Of a stretch of 7,710 nucleotides of DNA, positions 1-4,840 are shown in pieces. The translations under genes were made by a program, and so were the position numbers. A model generated the notes under the pieces. The model saw only the letters and a program-made list of their open reading frames with translations. It was not told the origin of the DNA and ran no database searches. This DNA comes from an uncultured Lachnoanaerobaculum sp. (GTDB taxonomy: Bacteria > Bacillota > Clostridia > Lachnospirales > Lachnospiraceae), in NCBI RefSeq assembly GCF_938015485.1, contig NZ_CALLVU010000120.1, positions 1 through 7,710 on the forward strand, given 5' to 3'. How positions within the stretch are numbered: the first letter of the stretch is position 1; the number at the start of each line of letters is the position of its first letter.

Positions 1-33
1 TAAATTAGTAGTAAATTGAGTGGTTTTGACCTT

Positions 34-134
34 GATAAAGTGTGATAAGTCCAGTTTTTATGCGGATAACTAGATTTTTATGCTATTTTTAGCATAAAAA
101 TCGTTTAAAAAGCAAGTATTATACTTTTTAAACG
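34..134. repeat. Cluster of direct repeats and two strong hairpins
   Basis: Two imperfect direct repeats, each starting GATAA and ending TTTTTATGC, lie at 44-63 and 65-83; a further partial GATAA copy begins at 34. The near-palindrome TTATGCGGATAA spans the border between the two full repeats. Immediately after come two strong inverted repeats: 73-84 pairs perfectly with 91-102 (12 bp, 6-nt loop), and 102-112 pairs perfectly with 124-134 (11 bp, 11-nt loop). No coding frame accounts for this. Such a layout would fit the end of a mobile element or a recombinase or transposase binding array, but no recombinase gene is visible. It could instead be a strong transcription barrier downstream of the minus-strand gene ending at 295. 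The structure is certain from the bases; the role is not. Confidence 0.6.
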
Positions 135-165
135 CCTTTCTTGAGAAATATATTTTTATTCTGTA

Positions 166-286
166 TTAGCACTTAACATTATTTACAATATCTTTTGTGG
201 CTACATCAATAAGTATGGGTAGAAACCAAAAATATTTCTGCACTATTATAAATATTCAAAGCTTCTATATATCTTTCAACTGAAAA
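166..286 (-). pseudogene. Possible degenerate coding remnant
   Basis: On the minus strand, 286 down to about 207 reads FSVERYIEALNIYNSAEIF followed by LVST. After a one-frame shift near 207 it continues ILIDVATKDIVNNVKC and stops at 168-166. The two pieces read like one protein tail joined across a small indel, with no start codon and a stop just upstream in frame (289-287). I do not recognise a family. It may be a fragment of a gene lost during rearrangement, or chance. Confidence is low because the fragment is about 40 residues long. Confidence 0.25.
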
Positions 287-294
287 CTAATATA

Positions 295-975
295 CTATGC
301 TCTTACAGAACCACTCAGCTTAAGTTTTCTTTTCTGTCCTCTAAAATGGTCATTAACCTTAACAACACGCTCTACCATACCTGTAGCTTTTGCAGTTGCT
401 CTTTTTTTATCTTTATTTATTATACACTCCTTACTATCTACATGCACATTGTAATCATTAGGTATATCCTATTCAAACATTCTTTCATCCGCAGAAGTTA
501 TAATATTTTTTCCATTTTCTCTTCCTACGCTATAGTCCACAATAAGACCAACCCTACCTTTACTACCAGCCGGGACAACCGTTTCGGATGCTACTAATTT
601 ACTTTTATCGCTAATAAGTGTAATATCGCCATAATAGTTTTCTTCTAAAGTTTTATTAAATACTTCTTCAGATACCTCCTCGAAACCTACAACAAATATT
701 TCATCACCAGAAGTAAGCCATTCTTCATCATTTTCCTTAAGGTAACTATATGCTTCTTCCTCACTCTCAAATTCGAGTGGTATAAGTCCCTCTGGTAATT
801 CATCTTCAGATATAGTTTCCCATGTGTCAAAATATTCCTCAGCACTCATTTCTGTTTTATCATCTACAATAATGTTACCTTCTTTTGAGGAAGCTTCAGC
901 AAATATATTTCCACTGATAATCACTACCGATAATACACTAATCCCAACTAAAGCTTTAAATACTTTTTTCAACAT
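295..975 (-). pseudogene. Secreted hypothetical protein interrupted by an in-frame amber codon
   Basis: The ATG at 975-973 follows a good ribosome binding site (GAGGAG, about 986-991). Residues 1-28 form a signal peptide: MLKK, a hydrophobic stretch to about residue 20, then an NIFAEA cleavage region. The exported part begins very acidic (many Glu/Asp at 40-110) and becomes more basic and strand-like toward the end (around VGLIVDYSVGREN, residues 142-154). The frame first stops at a TAG at 471-469 after 168 residues, yet the same frame stays open for another 57 codons. That extension (DIPNDYNVHV... to ...KLKLSGSVRA) ends at a TAG at 297-295 and looks like genuine protein, basic and with alternating hydrophobics. 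The intact protein would be about 226 residues with one nonsense change at codon 169; TGG to TAG is one simple possibility. The alternatives are a truncated working protein, stop-codon readthrough or a sequencing error. I do not recognise the family. Confidence 0.65.
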
Positions 976-1005
976 AATCTTCTCTCCTCGTATTTGACAA
1001 TTATG

Positions 1006-1042
1006 TAAAGTCTGTATATCTTTATAGGATATACAGACTTTA
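1006..1042. repeat. Perfect 15-bp inverted repeat upstream of the secreted-protein gene
   Basis: Bases 1006-1020 (core AAGTCTGTATATC) are perfectly complementary to 1028-1042, with a 7-nt loop, TTTATAG. The repeat sits 31 bp upstream of the ATG at 975 on the minus strand and 18 bp outside the left end of the IS1380-family remnant. Neither strand has a clear T-run after the stem, so a rho-independent terminator is not convincing. A regulator-binding operator or a 5'-leader structure of the minus-strand gene fits the position better. Role inferred only from position. Confidence 0.55.
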
Positions 1043-1059
1043 ACTGAAAATTACTTTAA

Positions 1060-1856
1060 TCTAGATTATTCATGGTAACTCCATGAAAGTGGCTTAAAGC
1101 CACACAATTACTATATTTTAACAAAATATTGCTTTCACCTATTAAGTGAAGAAAAAAGAGCGTCCATTTGTGGTAAAATTAAGGTGACAAAACTCAAAAA
1201 AATTACACAAAGGAGCCCTTTATAAGTATTGTAAACACCTCATCACTTGAAAGCAATAGAAAAATTAAAATTAATTTTGATGGAGGCGATTTATCCTCTG
1301 ATGCAGGCTTACTTCTTATAAAAGAATTCGTAAGTAAACTTGGCATGGATAAACTTTTCAGTCAATCATTTAAGACCAATGATTCTGCATTATTCCGTTA
1401 TCACACTGATAAAGAAAACCTTCTTCAGATGATATATATGATCATTGCAGGCTATTTTGAAGATGATTCTTCAGATGAACTTACAAATGATCCTGTGTTT
1501 AAAGCAGTGCTGAATAAAGACACTTTAATCACAACCAACCATTTCAAGATTTCATAATCGAATGGATGAGGATTCACTGAATCAGTTCCTTTCAATAAAT
1601 AAAATTCTTCGAAAAAAAGTTTATAGCATTCAGATGCCGGAAGCTATCATTTTAGATTTGGACTCATCAATACTTCTTAATGCCTATGATAACAACTAAT
1701 AATGAACCTTGAGAGATTAATAACTACTCAAAAACTCTACCTAGGGGAAGTCTGCCCATTTTTAGGTGTATTAAGTCAGTTATAGCGTCATGGGTTAAGT
1801 TTAAAAAATTAATAGCACGGTAATTAATTTAAATATTACACCGTGAATAATTCAGG
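1060..1856 (+). mobile_element. IS1380-family element, internally deleted but with both ends
   Basis: The left end (1060-1075, TCTAGATTATTCATGG) and the right end (1841-1856, reverse complement CCTGAATTATTCACGG) match at 13 of 16 positions, and both match the left end of the second copy at 3259 (CCTAAATTATTCAT). IS1380-family ends typically begin with CC; ISEcp1, for example, starts CCTAGATT. A transposase of this family lies between the ends but is broken and cut short. The element is about 797 bp, whereas family members are usually about 1.6-1.7 kb, so roughly half the interior is missing. Hairpins lie near both ends: 1069-1075 with 1081-1087, 1089-1094 with 1098-1103, and 1816-1821 with 1840-1845. 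I see no convincing target-site duplication (left flank ...TTTAA, right flank CTAAG), which fits an old insertion. Confidence 0.75.
1222..1699 (+). pseudogene. IS1380-family transposase, decayed N-terminal part
   Basis: The reading from 1222 aligns closely with the second copy at 3424: SIVNTSSLESNRKIKINF, then DGGDLSSDAGLLLIKEF, then the EDDSSDELTNDPV block. Three lesions are visible. The start codon is ATA (1222-1224) where the other copy has ATG, although the ribosome binding site AAGGAG (1210-1215) is kept. Near 1528 the frame shifts: the expected ASQPTLSRF motif continues one frame over as SQPTISRFHNRMDEDS, consistent with a 2-nt loss. After the first catalytic-Asp region (ILDLDSS, about 1651-1671) the sequence diverges at AYDNN and stops at 1697-1699, so the rest of the DDE domain is gone. 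The longest surviving ATG-initiated frame (1345-1557) is only an internal piece. No active transposase can come from this copy. Confidence 0.85.
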
Positions 1857-2015
1857 CTAAGTAAACAATATCAGTTCTTTTAATGGCTTTTTATAGATTT
1901 ACTAGACCTTGAAATATATAAAATAGTGTCTAAAGTATATAGCACTGTTTTATATACAAGACCTTAATGAACACTTAAAACAATTTTAGTATTATAAAAT
2001 ATGCTTATAATAAAT
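1857..2015. other. Intergenic segment with an imperfect hairpin
   Basis: No coding frame is supported here. Bases 1915-1928 pair with 1943-1956 with one G.T mismatch in 14 positions (TATATAAAATAGTG against CACTGTTTTATATA) around a 14-nt loop. It lies downstream of the minus-strand gene ending at 2016, but neither strand has a T-run after the stem, so I do not call it a terminator. Confidence 0.4.
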
Positions 2016-2741
2016 CTAATGTAACCAATAAAGACCGGTAGAAGCATTATTTGTCATAATTCCCTGTACCCTTTGTGCAAAAACCTCATCTTTAGTAAGT
2101 AAATCATTCCATTTAACTAAATTTCTACCTTTTTTATTGTTATGTAAATCCATTTTCTTATGTGCAACTTTACTATACCCATCTGACTCATTTCCAGAAG
2201 TATTCCTGTCTTCATGTGCAGTTGCATATGCCGTAGCCCAGCCTTTATTTATTCGTGCAGTCATTAAAGCATTCCAGTATGCATGTCTAAAAGCGTCTGT
2301 ATTATCACCTAAACCATTATATCCATATAACTCTTTCGTTTTTGCAGCTGCTTTGTTTGCCAATTCTTTAGTAATTGCAGCATTTACAGGGTCATTTGCT
2401 ATTAATATTTTTTCAGGTAAGGTAAGTGCAGTCCATGACTCATACCACCCTGCTGGTTGTGCTGCATTACAATACATATCCTCATATTCTTTTAAGATTT
2501 GCTCTGGCGATAAATCAGGATTGCTATCTTTTATTTCCTTTATTTTATCAACAAAGTCATCATAATCTGCTGGAAAGCCAAATGCATCAATATCTTCAAT
2601 AACTGAATATGAATCGCCAACTTGTAATGATTGGTACTCTGTACTTGTGTTTTCTTCATCAGCATAAATATTATTAGTTATTGGGATTGCAATCATAAAA
2701 CAACTTAAAGCCGTTACCATAATTTTGCTGATATTTTTCAT
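2016..2741 (-). CDS. Secreted DUF6973-like protein
   Basis: The reading frame opens at 2801, but I choose the ATG at 2741-2739. It follows an AAAGGA-type ribosome binding site and begins directly with a signal peptide (MKNISKIMVT, hydrophobic to about residue 20, cleavage near IYADEE at residues 25-30). This gives 241 residues. After an acidic linker (30-90) comes an alpha-helical domain with conserved blocks: DAFRHAYWNALM (149-160), TAHEDRN (174-180) and MDLHNNKKGR (197-206). The spaced His/Asp/Glu/Asn residues recall the DUF6973 family, whose biochemical role is unknown to me; the pattern could suit a metal-dependent enzyme, but that is a guess. Export past the membrane is well supported. 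It starts 78 bp after the stop of the upstream lipoprotein gene, and the pair probably shares a transcript. It lies between the two IS1380-family remnants. Confidence 0.75.
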   Translation of the reverse strand: MKNISKIMVTALSCFMIAIPITNNIYADEENTSTEYQSLQVGDSYSVIEDIDAFGFPADYDDFVDKIKEIKDSNPDLSPEQILKEYEDMYCNAAQPAGWYESWTALTLPEKILIANDPVNAAITKELANKAAAKTKELYGYNGLGDNTDAFRHAYWNALMTARINKGWATAYATAHEDRNTSGNESDGYSKVAHKKMDLHNNKKGRNLVKWNDLLTKDEVFAQRVQGIMTNNASTGLYWLH

Positions 2742-2819
2742 ATAATCATTATTCCTTTCAATATTAATTTTAAAATTATTATCTAACAAAATATTTATCA
2801 TAGATAAAATTTGCTTTGT

Positions 2820-3242
2820 CTATAATCTACTTTCTCCATGATATACTTCTTCTGCAGTATCACTATTGACATCAACTATTACTTTATCAACATTCTCCTT
2901 AAAATTAGGGATATTAACAAATATTTCTGAAGATACTTCATCATCGCTGTAAACTGGAATAGCCTTTAAATTAATTTTTAATATACTGTTCTCATATGTT
3001 ATCACATTTACTTTGAGCTTTGAATAAAAGATAATATCTCCATAAGTTCGATAATAAAAATTGTAATTATCACTATTATTTATAATATAATACCTATTAT
3101 CAATAAGTTGCTTAATATCTACTTCAAATTTATTTTGTTCATAATACAAAATAGAACCATTATTTTGTGTTTTTTCACAACCTGATAAACATAAAGCACT
3201 TAATAACAAAATTAAAAATAAACTATTCTTATAGAATATCAT
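2820..3242 (-). CDS. Predicted lipoprotein
   Basis: The frame runs back to 3338, but everything above 3259 belongs to the IS element, so I take the ATG at 3242-3240. It begins MIFYKNSLFLILLLSALCL and leads to the lipobox LSGC with the lipidated cysteine at residue 22, followed by a hydrophilic linker. The product is 140 residues. The mature part is rich in Tyr, Asn and Ile and strand-like (NYNFYYRTYGDIIFYSKLKV, about residues 61-80); I do not recognise a family. A cell-surface location is well supported. The IS left end lies only 17 nt from the start codon, and those 17 nt hold no strong ribosome binding site, so the native promoter and leader were probably displaced; expression may be lost or driven from IS sequence. 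The partner gene downstream encodes a secreted DUF6973-like protein. Confidence 0.6.
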   Translation of the reverse strand: MIFYKNSLFLILLLSALCLSGCEKTQNNGSILYYEQNKFEVDIKQLIDNRYYIINNSDNYNFYYRTYGDIIFYSKLKVNVITYENSILKINLKAIPVYSDDEVSSEIFVNIPNFKENVDKVIVDVNSDTAEEVYHGESRL

Positions 3243-3258
3243 AATTACACCCACTAAT

Positions 3259-3948
3259 CCTAAATTATTCATAGCATAGCTATGTCTGCGGCTGAAAGCC
3301 ACATAATTACTGCATTTACAAAACTTTCTTACTTTCACCTAAAAAGTGAATAGAAAAAAGACCTCTTTCTTGGTAAAATTAAGGTGTCAAATCAAAACAA
3401 TGCCAAGGAAAGGAAGTCCTCTTATGTCAATTTTAAACACTATTTCACTTGAAAGCAACAAGAAAATTAAAATAAATTTTAACGGTGGAAATCTCTCTTC
3501 TGATGGAGGGCTGCTCCTCATCAAAGAATTTGCTGCAAAGGTAGGTCTTATAAAGCTTGTGAAAAAGCTCTTCAAAACCAATGACCATACAAACAGCCGT
3601 ATTCATACAGATTCTGATAACCTTATGCAGATGCTCTACCAAATTATAGCAGCCTATTTTGAGGATGATTGTGCAGATGAACTGACTAATGACCCGGTAT
3701 TAACATCTATTTTGGAAAAAGAAGCCTTGGCTTCTCAACCTACACTATCTCGTTTTTGGAATAGAATGGACAACGACACTCTTACACAGCTTGATTCTAT
3801 AAATGCAAAAATGCGTGATATTGTCTATTCTATTAAGGCTCCGGAGCACATGTTTTTTGACCTTGATTCTACACTACTTAACACCTACGGCAAGCAGGAA
3901 GGCGAAGGTTTTAACTTTCATTATCAGGCTCACGGTTATCATCCACTA
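3259..3948 (+). mobile_element. IS1380-family element, left half only
   Basis: The left end is CCTAAATTATTCAT at 3259-3272, matching both ends of the copy at 1060-1856. Inward it keeps the same order of elements: a hairpin (3270-3275 with 3279-3284), a GGCT...AGCC stem (3290-3293 with 3297-3300), a TTCAC...GTGAA repeat (3334-3338 with 3346-3350), a GGTAAAATTAAGGTG block (3371-3385), then a ribosome binding site and the transposase. Homology to the family is lost after the transposase motif GYHPL (codons ending at 3948), where agrB sequence begins on the other strand. No right end is present downstream. The 3948 boundary is an estimate, good to perhaps 10 bp. The two copies are in the same orientation and bracket 1857-3258. 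Confidence 0.75.
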
Positions 3949-4035
3949 CAGCTCTTATCATTTGTGTTAATCCAAATGCATAAATTTCCTTATCATCTTC
4001 CAGAAAAATATTATTTTCGATCACATATTGTATGA
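3424..4035 (+). pseudogene. IS1380-family transposase, truncated N-terminal half
   Basis: The ATG at 3424 follows AAAGGAAG with good spacing and matches the start position of the first copy, so I prefer it to the in-frame ATG at 3346. Residues 1-175 are typical of the IS1380 family: FNGGNLSSDGGLLLIKEF (19-36), EDDCADELTNDPV (80-92), LASQPTLSRFWNRMD (102-116), the first catalytic Asp region FFDLDST (144-150) and YGKQEG...HYQAHGYHPL (155-175). The family then continues with a Gly- and Asp-rich stretch toward the second and third catalytic acids. Here it runs instead into QLLSFVLIQMHKF, which is antisense agrB, and ends at 4035. The usual length is about 430-450 residues, so the enzyme is dead. 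No frameshift is seen before the break. Confidence 0.85.
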
Positions 4036-4056
4036 TTTTTTTGATAGCCTTTCCAT
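3949..4056 (-). pseudogene. agrB: agrB remnant (AgrD-processing membrane protease), truncated and frameshifted
   Basis: AgrB is the membrane cysteine endopeptidase that cuts the AgrD propeptide and forms its thiolactone ring. The ATG at 4056-4054 begins 3 nt after the agrD stop. It reads MERLSKK and then, one frame over, IIQYVIENNIFLEDDKEIY and AFGLTQMIRA. This matches the usual AgrB start: a short helix, NN-I---D-EIY--G, just before the first membrane segment. The frame change falls in a run of seven A (plus-strand T7 at 4036-4042), where eight would keep the frame; as written, translation stops at a TGA five codons later. Beyond about 3949 the sequence is IS1380-family transposase. The catalytic His/Cys part and all membrane segments are missing, and no other agrB is in the window. 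The assignment rests on the N-terminal pattern plus the adjoining agrD. Confidence 0.7.
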
Positions 4057-4059
4057 AAC

Positions 4060-4203
4060 TTAAAATTTACGCAACTTTTTCACTTTGTCAGGTAACTCAG
4101 GCTGATGATAAATAAAAGCACACGCTGAATTTGCATTAAAAAGTGCAAATACAAATGAGCATATAGCAATGCCTTTACTTATTAGCAATAAATACTTTTT
4201 CAT
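4060..4203 (-). CDS. agrD: AgrD-type cyclic peptide autoinducer precursor
   Basis: A 47-residue ORF starts at the ATG at 4203-4201 behind a strong AAAGGAGGA site (4211-4219). It has the three parts of an AgrD propeptide: an amphipathic membrane-binding N-terminus (MKKYLLLISKGIAI..., residues 1-24), the signal core NSACAFIY (25-32), and a C-terminal tail starting HQPELPDK (33-40) and ending in basic residues. In this family AgrB cuts after the fifth ring residue, so the predicted thiolactone joins Cys28 to Tyr32 (ring CAFIY), with a short N-terminal tail such as NSA of uncertain length. The HQPELP segment right after the ring is a family hallmark. The matching kinase and regulator lie upstream on the same strand. 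Its promoter carries LytTR-type repeats, so AgrA autoinduction is likely. The processing partner agrB, 3 nt downstream, is broken. Confidence 0.9.
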   Translation of the reverse strand: MKKYLLLISKGIAICSFVFALFNANSACAFIYHQPELPDKVKKLRKF

Positions 4204-4210
4204 AGTTAAA

Positions 4211-4219
4211 TCCTCCTTT
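4211..4219 (-). promoter_or_regulatory. Strong ribosome binding site of agrD
   Basis: AAAGGAGGA on the minus strand, 7 nt before the ATG at 4203. It confirms that this short ORF is translated from that start. Confidence 0.85.
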
Positions 4220-4248
4220 CAATATTCTTTTAATAAGTTACGCTTTGG

Positions 4249-4254
4249 ATTATA
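4249..4254 (-). promoter_or_regulatory. -10 box of the agrD promoter
   Basis: A perfect TATAAT on the minus strand, 45 nt upstream of the agrD start codon. The matching -35 position (4272-4277, TCGCAC) is far from consensus and overlaps the nearest LytTR repeat, as expected for an activator-dependent promoter. Confidence 0.65.
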
Positions 4255-4262
4255 CTAAATAA

Positions 4263-4316
4263 TGATGCACTGTGCGAAAAATGTAATGAACTGTATGGTT
4301 ATTTGTAATGAAATGT
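4263..4316 (-). promoter_or_regulatory. Three LytTR (AgrA-type) direct repeats
   Basis: On the minus strand three related sites follow each other: ACATTTCATTA (from 4316), ACAGTTCATTA (from 4294) and ACAGTGCATCA (from 4273). They start 22 and 21 bp apart. LytTR regulators such as staphylococcal AgrA bind pairs of 9-bp sites resembling ACAGTTNAT separated by about 12 bp, that is a 21-bp period. The two promoter-proximal sites fit exactly. The nearest site ends 8 bp before the TATAAT box of agrD. The cognate AgrA is probably the product of the gene at 6109-6831. Confidence 0.75.
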
Positions 4317-4546
4317 ATTTTTTATAAAAATAATAATCCCCATACTATAAATATTTTTATTTACACAAAAAGCATTAATATACCGCAAATATCTCCATCC
4401 AAATAATGCATCAATGTGAATAAAATGTCTTTCTATGAAATAGTTGGGCTGTATGTTGATATAAATATTAAAGGGAAGTAAATTCATAAAAATTCAAAGT
4501 TCAAAAAGTTACTATATACCATGATATTCATATATTTATTAATAGG
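4317..4546. other. Intergenic stretch without a supported gene
   Basis: This AT-rich segment separates the terminator of the agrA-agrC unit from the agrD promoter. A 62-codon minus frame (4299-4487) crosses it, but it overlaps the LytTR repeats, has no ribosome binding site and is mostly aromatic/Asn/Ile residues typical of AT-rich noise. I see no RNA structure or repeat that I can support. Confidence 0.5.
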
Positions 4547-4569
4547 AAAAAGGGAAGGTTCCCCTTCCC
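4547..4569 (-). terminator. Rho-independent terminator of the agrA-agrC unit
   Basis: On the minus strand GGGAAGG (4569-4563) pairs perfectly with CCTTCCC (4558-4552) around a 4-nt loop, GGAA, followed directly by TTTTT (4551-4547). It lies 45 nt after the stop of the 54-residue ORF. It separates the regulator-kinase operon from agrD, which therefore needs its own promoter. Confidence 0.9.
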
Positions 4570-4614
4570 ATATCTTAAACATCATTCTAAAACTTAGGCA
4601 AAACTTGACATACT

Positions 4615-4779
4615 CTAATATTCTTTAATTATACCCTCTTTAGATTTCGGCAATATAGCTACATTTATTTTGTTTGTAAAATCACCTATTCCATTTTCTA
4701 TAAGCATCACGAACTTTCTGAATGATTCTTGTGTTAATAAATTATTTCTCTTGAAAGCCTTTCTCATTGATTTATTCAT
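4615..4779 (-). CDS. Small unknown protein between agrC and the terminator
   Basis: A 54-codon frame begins at the ATG at 4779-4777 and stops at 4617-4615, 61 nt after the agrC stop and just before a clear terminator. The product starts MNKSMRKAFKRNNLLTQESF, includes an amphipathic helix-like part (RKFVMLIENGIG, 21-32) and ends KSKEGIIKEY; it is basic and has no membrane segment or signal peptide. Amino-acid usage looks protein-like, and its place as the last gene of the agrA-agrC transcript supports it. Against it, I find no clear ribosome binding site before either in-frame ATG (codons 1 and 5). I do not recognise a family. It could be a small accessory regulator of the locus, the tail of a decayed gene, or chance. 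Confidence 0.5.
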   Translation of the reverse strand: MNKSMRKAFKRNNLLTQESFRKFVMLIENGIGDFTNKINVAILPKSKEGIIKEY

Positions 4780-4840
4780 TTTATACAATCAATAATTATA
4801 ATTTGATTTCCTTGGAAATATCCTTTATCTTTTTCTTTTA

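Noticed and set aside
346..597. 83-codon plus-strand frame
   Set aside because: Antisense to the secreted-protein gene, which has a signal peptide and ribosome binding site; Cys/Phe/Tyr-rich shadow.
1345..1557. Separate 70-residue gene
   Set aside because: It is an internal piece of the decayed IS1380-family transposase, starting at an internal Met.
1915..1956. Imperfect hairpin as a terminator for the DUF6973-like gene
   Set aside because: AT-rich stem and no T-run on the minus strand after it.
2137..2565. 142-codon plus-strand frame
   Set aside because: Antisense to the DUF6973-like gene, whose conserved blocks and signal peptide are clear; no ribosome binding site.
3243..3338. Longer N-terminus for the lipoprotein
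   Set aside because: The added residues are translated from IS left-end sequence shared with the other copy, and would bury the lipoprotein signal.
4299..4487. 62-codon minus-strand frame between the agr terminator and the agrD promoter
   Set aside because: No ribosome binding site, overlaps the LytTR repeats, and has a composition of AT-rich noise.
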